A DNA stretch of 64,000 nt, taken from the NCBI RefSeq assembly GCF_022760995.1, contig NZ_JAKWJO010000006.1, forward strand, positions 62,001 through 126,000. The letters run 5' to 3'. Of this stretch, positions 49,273 through 56,568 are shown piece by piece. The notes below the pieces were generated by a model, which ran no database searches, was not told the origin of the DNA, and saw only the letters and a list, made by a program, of their open reading frames with translations. The translations under genes were made by a program, and so were the position numbers. Position 1 is the stretch's first letter, and every line of letters starts with the position of its first letter. The stretch comes from Dyella sedimenti (GTDB lineage: Bacteria > Pseudomonadota > Gammaproteobacteria > Xanthomonadales > Rhodanobacteraceae).

Positions 49273-50082
49273 TCAAGGGGAATCCGGCGCAGGGTCCGGG
49301 GACAGGCCGACGATGGCGTCGAGCGCCAGCAGCCCGGAAAGCGTGCCGGCCAGGTCGGTCTTTGCATCCTCATCCAGGGCGCCGGCCGCCGCGCTCGCCA
49401 CGGGCATGCCGGCCGCCAGGCCCTGGATGAAGAGCGCCGCGCCCCTGGGCACGATTCGTACCTCGACCTCGGCGTCGGGCCGGACCACCAGGGCATCCTC
49501 GCCCTCGCCGGTGTCGATGGCGCGCACCGTCCCGCCATCGATGTTCATCCGCCACAGGCTCACCACGGGAAAGGCCGATCGCACCACGCGCAACGACGGG
49601 TGCAGGGCCAGGCGGAGCGCCGGCAGGCGATCCCGCGGCATGCCGGCGAGCAGGGCCGGGTCGAGCGGCGACGCCTCGGCCGCGTGGTACGACGCCAGCC
49701 ACGCCCATTCCATCCGCGCGACGTCGGCCAGGTACGGCACGCCCGCCGCAGGCTCGAACGCGCCGATGAAACCGGCGAACGTCTCGCCGTAGCCGAGCAT
49801 CACCGGCGAGCGGGGTGGATGGCGCGCGGCGTAGATCCGCGCCATCGCCGGGAAGAACGTGTCGCCCACGATGCGCCGCACGGCCGGGAAGGCCGCGCCC
49901 AGCGCGTCGATGAGGCCGGCGGCGACATTGTTCCGGTAGACGGCGAAACGCTTGGCGCTCGGTTTTCCCTCCGGATCGACGATGCCGGCGGGCACCGGCA
50001 GGCCGGGGTCCAGGAGGGCCGCGGCGAATTCGCGCTGGCGTTCGTCCAGGCGGCGAGGGCCGGCATGGCTGGCGCGCGGCAT
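49273..50082 (-). CDS. bufC: DUF2063 family protein, bufferin maturation partner
   Basis: 269 residues from ATG 50082; the frame is open to 50166 but this would overlap the upstream gene. The N-terminal domain has the family sequence RLDERQREFAAALLDP, KRFAVYRNNVAAGLIDALGAAFPAVRRIVGD and LGYGETFAGFIGAF with PYLADVARMEWAW. The C-terminal domain (WRMN to LFIQGLAAG) is the smaller, more variable half. DUF2063 proteins act with DUF692/MNIO enzymes, probably by bringing the precursor peptide to the enzyme. It is five bases downstream of the unrecognised 325-residue gene and 13 bp before bufD. Confidence 0.9.
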   Translation of the reverse strand: MPRASHAGPRRLDERQREFAAALLDPGLPVPAGIVDPEGKPSAKRFAVYRNNVAAGLIDALGAAFPAVRRIVGDTFFPAMARIYAARHPPRSPVMLGYGETFAGFIGAFEPAAGVPYLADVARMEWAWLASYHAAEASPLDPALLAGMPRDRLPALRLALHPSLRVVRSAFPVVSLWRMNIDGGTVRAIDTGEGEDALVVRPDAEVEVRIVPRGAALFIQGLAAGMPVASAAAGALDEDAKTDLAGTLSGLLALDAIVGLSPDPAPDSP

Positions 50083-50087
50083 CGGCG

Positions 50088-51065
50088 TCACGGCCGGTGG
50101 GGGCGCTGGACGACGTTGGTCCAGAACCGGCGCAGGCTGTCGACGCCGCCGGCCGTCGAACTCCACAGCGTCGTGTCGCCCACGAGCAGGGTGCCGGCGA
50201 AGGTTTCCTGGCGCGACTGGAGCAGGGCGTCGAAATGGCTGCGCCCGCGCGTGAAGGGATGTGGCGGCGCCGTCGGATCGATCTTCTGGCGGGCCAGCAC
50301 ATCCAGCCTGCCTGCGGATGCACCCAGCCGATCGAGCTGCGGCAGGTGGGCGTGCCGGTTGAACGTGGCGACGCCCTGCAACAGGTGCAGGCGATCCAGC
50401 CCGGCCTCGACCTCGATCGGCGACGGGGAGCCATCGGGCTCGGCCGCGGGACGCAGGCCGTAGCGGTTCGCCACCGGGACGCCAAGGCCGGCCAGCAGCG
50501 AGCGCGCCAGGCCTCCGAACTGCTGCCGGGGCGGAATCGTCCTGTCGCCATGGTGGAGGAATTCCACGAGCTGGCTTTGCATGCGCTCTCCGTGCGGCAC
50601 GTCCGCGACGTCGCCTATGTCATGGTGCGGGCAGACGAACGCCAGGTGGTCGGGATGGTCGAGGAACGCCCGGAGGGCTTCGATCTCGGCATGGCCGGCA
50701 TCCTGGCGGGTCCGCAGCGAATCGAAGCTGATGACGATGAGCGTATCGACGCCGTCGAGGAAACCCGCGTCGAGCGGCGTGGCGCGGCCGTCGCCGGCCA
50801 CGCGCTCGGCCTGCGCCACCGACCGGCCGGTGAGCGTCCTCGTCCAGTCGATGAAGACGCTGAAGTTGCGCTTCATGATGTGGTCGAGGAAGCCGGCGAT
50901 GCCCTGGTCGAACCGGCGCGGGTCGGCCAGTTCCTCGTAGGCCGGATAGCGCATGCGGCGGCTTTCGAACAGCGTCGGGAAGCGATCCTCGATCACGCCG
51001 AGGGGTGCCCCGGTTTCGCCGGGATGGCTCCAGGCGTAGTAGATGGCGACCTTGCGCGCGATCAT
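50088..51065 (-). CDS. Unrecognised protein inserted in the bufferin operon
   Basis: 325 residues from ATG 51065 (AGAAGGA directly upstream), seven bases after bufB and five before bufC, so it is certainly part of the operon. I do not recognise the family. It opens with KVAIYYAWSHPGETGAPLGVIEDRFPTLFE in the first 36 residues. It has alternating hydrophobic strands and helices without signal peptide or membrane segment. Candidate fold landmarks are DTLIVISFDS, HLAFVCPHHDIGD, HLLQGVATFNRHAHLP and FAGTLLVGDTTLWSS. This strand order recalls GATase1-like/ThuA-like proteins, but no catalytic Cys triad is seen. The two His-rich spots could bind metal. Standard bufferin operons known to me lack this gene. 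Confidence 0.8.
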   Translation of the reverse strand: MIARKVAIYYAWSHPGETGAPLGVIEDRFPTLFESRRMRYPAYEELADPRRFDQGIAGFLDHIMKRNFSVFIDWTRTLTGRSVAQAERVAGDGRATPLDAGFLDGVDTLIVISFDSLRTRQDAGHAEIEALRAFLDHPDHLAFVCPHHDIGDVADVPHGERMQSQLVEFLHHGDRTIPPRQQFGGLARSLLAGLGVPVANRYGLRPAAEPDGSPSPIEVEAGLDRLHLLQGVATFNRHAHLPQLDRLGASAGRLDVLARQKIDPTAPPHPFTRGRSHFDALLQSRQETFAGTLLVGDTTLWSSTAGGVDSLRRFWTNVVQRPHRP

Positions 51066-51072
51066 TCCTTCT

Positions 51073-51990
51073 CTATCCCCTGGCCATGGCCGCCAGGCGG
51101 GACGATTGCCGTGACGCCTGCGGAACCGGCGGCAGCGACGCCTGGAGGATGGCGTCGGCGCGCTCCGCTTGCGCCTTGAGGATCGGCCATGCCGGCACCG
51201 CGGCGTCCCATTCGATCAATGCCGGGACCGGGCCGGTCCGGCGCACCGCCCGGGCGAACAGATCCCACACCACCGCCGCGACCGCGCGGTCATGGGTGTC
51301 GATGAGCAGCGGCCGTCCCTGTTCGTCCGCATCGTCCGCATGCCCGGCCAGGTGGATCTGCCGTACCGCGGCCAGGGGAAACGCATCCAGGTAACGGGTG
51401 GGATCCCAACGCTGGTTGGTGCATGCGACGTACACGTTGTTGATGTCCAGCAGGAGGCCGCAGCCGCTGCGGCGGGCGATCTCGGCGATGAAGTCGGTTT
51501 CCGAATACGTGCTTTCGCAAAACGCCACATAGGTCGAAGGGTTCTCCAGCAACACCTGGCGCCCGAGTGTTTCCTGCACCTCGTCGAGGTGCTCCACCAC
51601 GCGGGCCAGCGTCTCCCGCGTGTAGGGCAGCGGCAGCAGATCGTTGAGAAAGCCCGCGTCGTGGCTCGACCAGGCCAGGTGCTCGGAGACCAGCCCCGGC
51701 GCGTAGCGCGTGACGAGTGCCTTCAGCCGGCCAAGATGCGCTGCATCGAGCGGCCGGTCCGCGCCGATCGACAGGCCGACGCCGTGGATGGAAAGCGGGT
51801 AGGCATCGCGGATGGCGGACAGGTAGCGATGCGGCGGACCGCCCGCGCCCATGTAGTTTTCCGCGTGCACCTCGAAGAAGCCGACCTCCGGCCGCGTGTC
51901 CAGGACCACGCGGTAGTGTTCGGCCTTCAGGCCGACGCCGGCACGCCAGGGCAGCCGGATGCTTGCGGCGGAAACGGACGGCTCGGACAA
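51073..51990 (-). CDS. bufB: DUF692 family multinuclear nonheme iron oxidase (MNIO), bufferin-modifying enzyme
   Basis: 305 residues from a TTG at 51990; no ATG is available before the conserved start. The TIM-barrel metal ligands lie in [65 protein letters not shown] and [10 protein letters not shown], all present. MNIO enzymes of this family modify Cys residues of RiPP precursors; the bufferin enzymes are reported to form thiooxazole-type heterocycles that bind copper. It follows the precursor gene by 66 bp and precedes the unrecognised gene by seven. Cofactor set and reaction are inferred from family. Confidence 0.93.
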   Translation of the reverse strand: MSEPSVSAASIRLPWRAGVGLKAEHYRVVLDTRPEVGFFEVHAENYMGAGGPPHRYLSAIRDAYPLSIHGVGLSIGADRPLDAAHLGRLKALVTRYAPGLVSEHLAWSSHDAGFLNDLLPLPYTRETLARVVEHLDEVQETLGRQVLLENPSTYVAFCESTYSETDFIAEIARRSGCGLLLDINNVYVACTNQRWDPTRYLDAFPLAAVRQIHLAGHADDADEQGRPLLIDTHDRAVAAVVWDLFARAVRRTGPVPALIEWDAAVPAWPILKAQAERADAILQASLPPVPQASRQSSRLAAMARG

Positions 51991-52056
51991 GGGAGTAGGC
52001 CTCTGCGCGCGGGGAGGAAGCCGGGCCCCGCGAGGCCCGGCGTCGGCGTCCCTGGG

Positions 52057-52386
52057 TCAGACCTTCGGGGTGAGGCTGCCGGGGCCGTTCGGCGTCGAGA
52101 TGCTGGTACAGGTGCCCTTGGGCACCAGCCGGAAGGCGTTGCCCTGATAATCGGCCGTGCTGGTGCCGGCGCAGGTGGTGCCCGGCCCCGCGTAGCAGTC
52201 GTTGTGGCCCTTCAGGGCCGTGCCGAAGCAGGGTTCCACCTTGCCGGCCTTGACCAGCGCGGTGTGCTCCGCCTGGATCTTCTTCTGCGCGGGAGTGAAT
52301 TCCTGCGCATGGGCGGGCGCGACGGAAAGGCCGAGGGCGGCGGCAAAGACGCCGGCGACGAGGGCGGACAGGGTGCGGTCAGACAT
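52057..52386 (-). CDS. bufA: Bufferin-type (DUF2282) precursor peptide
   Basis: 109 residues. A signal peptide ([18 protein letters not shown], cleaved near 27/28) leads into a mature part with four cysteines: C53, C64, C72 and C93. The layout EPCFG...NDCYAG...TCAGTST...VPKGTC is that of the DUF2282 family, now known as BufA precursors modified by MNIO enzymes and exported to the periplasm to bind copper. GGAG seven bases before the ATG gives a good start. It is the first gene of the operon. No sigma-70 promoter is obvious in the 171 bp upstream, so an ECF sigma factor or other control is possible. Confidence 0.9.
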   Translation of the reverse strand: MSDRTLSALVAGVFAAALGLSVAPAHAQEFTPAQKKIQAEHTALVKAGKVEPCFGTALKGHNDCYAGPGTTCAGTSTADYQGNAFRLVPKGTCTSISTPNGPGSLTPKV

Positions 52387-52557
52387 GCGTGTTCTCCAGT
52401 GCTTGGGGGGAAACTGCGACCGGGGAGCCAGGGTGCCTTGCCGGCGCCATGGCCTCGCCGCCCCGCCAAGCTACGGGAGAGAGGGCTGTGGAGGATTGAG
52501 TGATCTTGCGCCGCCTGGGACCGGCTTGCCCTTGCATGCGGCTGGACTTCGCCGGGG

Positions 52558-54198
52558 TCAGTGCGCGCTGAAGCGTGATTCCTGCAGGTCGACCTCGCGG
52601 ACCAGGGCGCGCGTCGCCTCTTCCGTCAGCTTGCCCGAGCGGGCGATCCGGTACAGCTCGTCGCGCTCGGCGCGCAGTGCCACGATGCGCAGCCCGCGTT
52701 CGATCTCCTCGAGCGTGCGGGTGGGCTGGCTCGCGTCGCCGGCGTCGGTGCGCGCCTGGATCTGCTCCCGGTACTGCGCCAGTACCCTGGCCCCGGCCTG
52801 CGTATACAGGCCAAGGTCGCTCGTTTCGTTGCCCGCCTCCTGCATGGCGCGCTCCACCGCGAGGATCGCGGCGCGGGCCGCGGCGGAGCGCGCCGCCTCC
52901 GCCTGGCGCTGCTCCAGCGTCCCGCGCGGCAGCCTGATGCCGCTCATCAGCAAGGGCAGCCCGGCATTGGCGGCAAGCAGGGTCACGACGATCACCCCGG
53001 CGGCGAGGAAGATGGCGAGGTCCCGGGTCGGGAAGCCGGCGCCGCCGCGCAAGGCCAGCGGCAGCGTCATCACGCCGGCCAGCGTCACCGCGCCGCGAAC
53101 GCCGGCCAGCGTGGTCACGGCGACCAGCCGCCAGCCCGGCGCGCTGATCCCGTGGCCGTCGCGCGCCGCGCGGAACAGGATCAGGCGAAGGGATGCCCAG
53201 GCCCACAGGGCCCGCAACAGGTAGAGGATGGCGCTGATCGCGGCGACGTAGGCCAGCAGCCACAGCGCGTGCTGTCGCCCGGTCGGCTGGATGGCCCGCC
53301 CCGCGCCGGCGATGATGCCCGGCAACTGGTGTCCCAGCAGGACGAAGACCACGCCGTTCCCCGCGAACTGGACGGCGTCCCAGACGGCGGCGCGGCGGAT
53401 GCGCGTGCTGGCGAGCGCGCGCCCGGCGAGTTCCTCGTAGCTCATCACCACGCCCGCGGTAGCGGCCGCCAGGATGCCCGACGCGGCGAGCCGGTCGGCC
53501 AGCAGATAGGCGCCGAACGGGATGAGCAGGCTGATGAGGATCTGCGTGCCCGTCTCCTCGCCGAAATGCCTGGCCGTCCAGTCCTTCGTCGCATTGGCCG
53601 CCAGGGTCACCGCCGCGCCGGCCAGCACGCCGCCGCCGGCCAGCCACAGAAACGTCCGGGATGCCTCGGCGGGCGAGAAGTAGCCGGTCAGCGCGGCCGC
53701 GACGGCGAAGCGCAGGCAGACCAGGCCGGAGGCGTCGTTGAGCAGGGCTTCTCCCTCCAGGACGTGCATCAGCCGCCTGGGGAGCGGGGTCCGCTCGGCC
53801 ATCGCCGATACCGCGACCGCATCCGTGGGCGACAGCACGGACGCGAGCGCGAAGGCGATGGGCAACGGCATGACCGGCACCAGCCAGTGGATGAACAGGC
53901 CCGCGCCCAGGACCGTGAACAGGACCAGGCCCAGGGCGAGCGCGCCGATCGTCCACTTGTCGCGCAGCAGGCCCTCCTTGGAAATGTGCCAGCCATCGAG
54001 GAACAGCAGCGGGGCGACGAACAGCAGCAGGAATACCTCGGGCGACAGCGAGACGTGGAAGTCGAACAGCTGCGCCAGCAGCGCGCCGAGTCCGGTCTGC
54101 ACGATCGCCAGGGGAAGGCGGACGCGCACCACGCGCTGGACGATGCTGCTGACGACGACGCTCGCCAGCAGCAGGAGAGTGGTCGTTATCGCTTCCAT
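52558..54198 (-). CDS. CPA1-family Na+/H+ antiporter
   Basis: 546 residues from ATG 54198 with GAGGG five bases upstream. About 12 helices are followed by a cytoplasmic, charged tail of ~130 residues. CPA1 landmarks are LLFVAPLLFLDGWHIS, SPTDAVAVSAM (helix 4 unwound region), EGEALLNDASGLV with the electroneutral ND pair, and GVRGAVTLAGVMTLPL. The enzyme exchanges Na+ for H+ at the inner membrane. It is read in the same direction as bufA but 170 bp upstream, so it is probably a separate transcript. It is divergent from the pseudogene and efflux genes. Confidence 0.93.
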   Translation of the reverse strand: MEAITTTLLLLASVVVSSIVQRVVRVRLPLAIVQTGLGALLAQLFDFHVSLSPEVFLLLFVAPLLFLDGWHISKEGLLRDKWTIGALALGLVLFTVLGAGLFIHWLVPVMPLPIAFALASVLSPTDAVAVSAMAERTPLPRRLMHVLEGEALLNDASGLVCLRFAVAAALTGYFSPAEASRTFLWLAGGGVLAGAAVTLAANATKDWTARHFGEETGTQILISLLIPFGAYLLADRLAASGILAAATAGVVMSYEELAGRALASTRIRRAAVWDAVQFAGNGVVFVLLGHQLPGIIAGAGRAIQPTGRQHALWLLAYVAAISAILYLLRALWAWASLRLILFRAARDGHGISAPGWRLVAVTTLAGVRGAVTLAGVMTLPLALRGGAGFPTRDLAIFLAAGVIVVTLLAANAGLPLLMSGIRLPRGTLEQRQAEAARSAAARAAILAVERAMQEAGNETSDLGLYTQAGARVLAQYREQIQARTDAGDASQPTRTLEEIERGLRIVALRAERDELYRIARSGKLTEEATRALVREVDLQESRFSAH

Positions 54199-54389
54199 GG
54201 CTGCCCTCGTCGGTGGTCCACGTTGCACGGCACCTTCGCCAACGGCGGATGGCGAAGGCGCCTCCTGCCGTGGCACGGCGGTCGATCGCACGCATCGATG
54301 TTCGCATGGCCGGCGGGGCGAGGGAGGCGATGAGGGCCCGCGCCATCGCCGAAAGCGCAACCACAGTCAAAGCGGCGCATGAAGCGGCA

Positions 54390-54656
54390 ATCCCAGGAGC
54401 CGGCTCGATCGCGATCCAACTGGCCAAGGCGCTGTCCGCGTACTGGGAATACATGTTCGGGCGGGCGCTGTGCCGGACGGCCGGCATGGGCGGGCAGCAC
54501 ACGCTGCTGGACGAGGTGGTGGTCGATGCCGGGCGGATCGCCAGGATCCTGGGCGTGCGGCTTGCGCCGATCTGCGCCGGCACGCTGCGCCAGGCCCATG
54601 CCGGGGTGGAAAGCGGCACGCTCCGCGGAAAGATCGTCATCGAGGGCTGGGATTAG
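54390..54656 (+). pseudogene. Remnant of zinc-type alcohol dehydrogenase/quinone oxidoreductase with internal deletion
   Basis: One open frame (54213-54656) keeps two separated parts of the same enzyme family. GAGSIAIQLAKALS is the nucleotide-binding helix of the Rossmann domain. It is joined directly to YWEYMFGRALCRTAGM and AGRIARILGVRLAP, and the end is QAHAGVESGTLRGKIVIEGWD. About 100 residues between them and the whole N-terminal catalytic domain are missing. It cannot be a working oxidoreductase. The deletion kept the frame. The 54199-54389 and 54657-54794 flanks hold nothing else recognisable. Confidence 0.78.
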
Positions 54657-54794
54657 GTGTCCATCCACTCGGCGCGGCCGAAACGCAAGCCCCTTCCATT
54701 CATCGCAAGACTTTCCAAGTCATGCCAGGGCGCCTTCCAGCACCCTTGGCGTGCGGCCGCACCGCCTCTTTTCCATCACCAACGCGGCATATCG

Positions 54795-55196
54795 ATGAAG
54801 CCATCCCCGGAGCTGTACGACCTCGCGCTGGTAGCCATGGCCACGGCGCTGATGTGGATACCCTACGTGCTGGCCATGATCTGGCGTGCCGGCCTGTGGA
54901 AAACCATGGGCAACCGCGACCACGCCCTGCCGGGGCTGCCCCTGTGGGCCCAGCGGGCCCGGCGCGCCCATGCGAACGCCGTCGAGAACCTGGCGGTGTT
55001 CGCGCCGCTGCTGCTGGTAGCCGCGTCGACGGGGCTGGCTTCGCCGCTGGTGCGGACCGCCGCGAGCACCTACCTCGTGGCCAGGCTGGTCCATTACGTG
55101 GTCTATGCCGCTGGCGTGCCGGTGGTGAGGACGCTGGCATTCTTCGCCGGATGGGGGGCGACGCTGGCGGTGGCCATGGCCCTGCTCATGTCGTGA
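54795..55196 (+). CDS. MAPEG family membrane protein
   Basis: 133 residues from ATG 54795; upstream open frame is ignored because the conserved part begins at SPELYDLALV. Four helices are predicted. WAQRARRAHANAVENLAVFAPLLL is the MAPEG signature with the conserved Glu-Asn, and RLVHYVVYAAGVPVVRT the second conserved block. MAPEG proteins include microsomal glutathione transferases, but bacterial members of this short type have no settled reaction. It lies nine bases before the YtcA-like gene and may be the first gene of the efflux operon. Confidence 0.86.
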   Translation: MKPSPELYDLALVAMATALMWIPYVLAMIWRAGLWKTMGNRDHALPGLPLWAQRARRAHANAVENLAVFAPLLLVAASTGLASPLVRTAASTYLVARLVHYVVYAAGVPVVRTLAFFAGWGATLAVAMALLMS

Positions 55197-55204
55197 CCGC
55201 CGCC

Positions 55205-55516
55205 ATGCCGACACCATACAGGCGGAAGGCGCCTCCCGCTGAAGCGATCGCCCGGCACCGCGGTGTGCTCGGCGCCTCGATGGTCCTCGCGCTGGGTGGC
55301 TGCGCCGCGCGGGTGGCGCCGTCGTTCGAGCTGTTCGGCGCCTATTTCCCGGCGTGGATGCTGTGCGCCCTGCTGGGCATCGTCGCGGCCGTGCTGGTGC
55401 GCGTCGCGCTGGTGGCGACGGGACTTGCCAACGCGCTGCCCCTGCCGCTCTTCGCCTGCGCCTCGGTGGGAGTCTGCGCCGCCCTGCTGGCCTGGCTGTA
55501 TTGGTTCGGAAGCTAG
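55205..55516 (+). CDS. YtcA-like small membrane lipoprotein of efflux operon
   Basis: 103 residues from ATG 55205. A long basic N terminus leads to a lipobox-like LALGGC near residue 33, followed by two hydrophobic segments (LCALLGIVAAVLVRVALV and PLFACASVGVCAALLAWLYW). This architecture is that of the YtcA/PF17090 group found in front of HlyD and FUSC genes, comparable in position to aaeX. The following HlyD start is two bases after its stop. Its role in the pump is unknown. Confidence 0.8.
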   Translation: MPTPYRRKAPPAEAIARHRGVLGASMVLALGGCAARVAPSFELFGAYFPAWMLCALLGIVAAVLVRVALVATGLANALPLPLFACASVGVCAALLAWLYWFGS

Positions 55517-55518
55517 CC

Positions 55519-56568
55519 ATGCGCAAGGGCGGCGCCATGGCGCACGGCTGGCGGGGCAAGACGGTCCTGGCCGTGCTGGTTGTCGCGGCGGTGCTGGTAT
55601 CCGTCGTCGCGGCGCATCGGCGCGTGCAGGCGCCATCGACCGACGACGCGACGATCGATGCCGACGTGGTCCACGTGGCGGCAGCCGTCGGCGGGCGGAT
55701 CATCGACATCCCGGTGGCCGAGAACATGCTGGTGGTGAAAGGCCAGCTATTGTTCCAGATCGATCCCGAGCCCTACCGCCAGGCGGTGGCGCAGGCGCAG
55801 GCCGAGCTGGACCTGGCCCGCGCATCGCTGGAGACGCAGCGGCGCGTGCTGTCCACGCAGCGTTCCACCGCGACCGTCGCGCGTGCGCAGGCGCGACGCG
55901 CCGTCACCAACCTGCAGCTGGCCGAACGCACGGTGGACCGGCTGCGCCCGCTCAGCGAGGAGGGTTACGTGCCGGTCCAGCAGCTCGACCAGGCGCAGAC
56001 CACGCGCCACGATGCCGTCACCTCGTTGCAGCAGGCGCAGGAGCAGCAAGTCGCCGCCGAGCGCGCCGTCGATACCGAGGAAGGCGCGGAGGCCGCGGTG
56101 CGCGCGCGAACGGCCGCCCTGGCCATCGCCCGCCGGGCGCTGGCCGACACCACCGTGCGCGCGCCGCATGCCGGCCGCATCGTCGGCCTGGCGGTGACGT
56201 CCGGCGAGACGGTGCTGCCTTCGCAGGCGCTGTTCACGCTGGTGGTCACGGAGGACTGGTTCGCGGTGGCGAACTTCCGCGAATACGACTTGCGTTCCAT
56301 CGCCGCCGGCGATTGCGCCACGGTCTATTCGTTGATCGACCGGCGCCGCGCGATCAAGGGCACGGTGCAGGGCATCGGCGCCGGCGTGCTGGACGAGGAA
56401 CGCATCAACCTGCCGCGCGGCGTGCCCTACGTGGAACGTTCGCTCAACTGGGTGCGCGTGGCGCAGCGATTCCCGGTGCGCGTCAGCCTGGACAGGCCGC
56501 CGGAGGCCCTGATGCGCCTGGGCGCCAGCGCGGTGGTGGAGGTGAAGCATGGCGCGGCATGCCATTGA
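55519..56568 (+). CDS. HlyD-family membrane fusion protein (AaeA/EmrA-like)
   Basis: 349 residues from ATG 55519 (ATG 55537 is an alternative). One N-terminal membrane helix (VLAVLVVAAVLVSVVAA) is followed by the first half of the lipoyl domain (IIDIPVAENMLVVKGQLLFQID), an alpha-helical hairpin rich in Ala, Gln and Arg (residues ~90-210), the second lipoyl half (TTVRAPHAGRIVGLAVTSGETV) and a beta-barrel (WFAVANFREYDL). It links an inner-membrane pump to an outer-membrane channel. Its last 20 bases overlap the FUSC gene. Confidence 0.92.
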   Translation: MRKGGAMAHGWRGKTVLAVLVVAAVLVSVVAAHRRVQAPSTDDATIDADVVHVAAAVGGRIIDIPVAENMLVVKGQLLFQIDPEPYRQAVAQAQAELDLARASLETQRRVLSTQRSTATVARAQARRAVTNLQLAERTVDRLRPLSEEGYVPVQQLDQAQTTRHDAVTSLQQAQEQQVAAERAVDTEEGAEAAVRARTAALAIARRALADTTVRAPHAGRIVGLAVTSGETVLPSQALFTLVVTEDWFAVANFREYDLRSIAAGDCATVYSLIDRRRAIKGTVQGIGAGVLDEERINLPRGVPYVERSLNWVRVAQRFPVRVSLDRPPEALMRLGASAVVEVKHGAACH

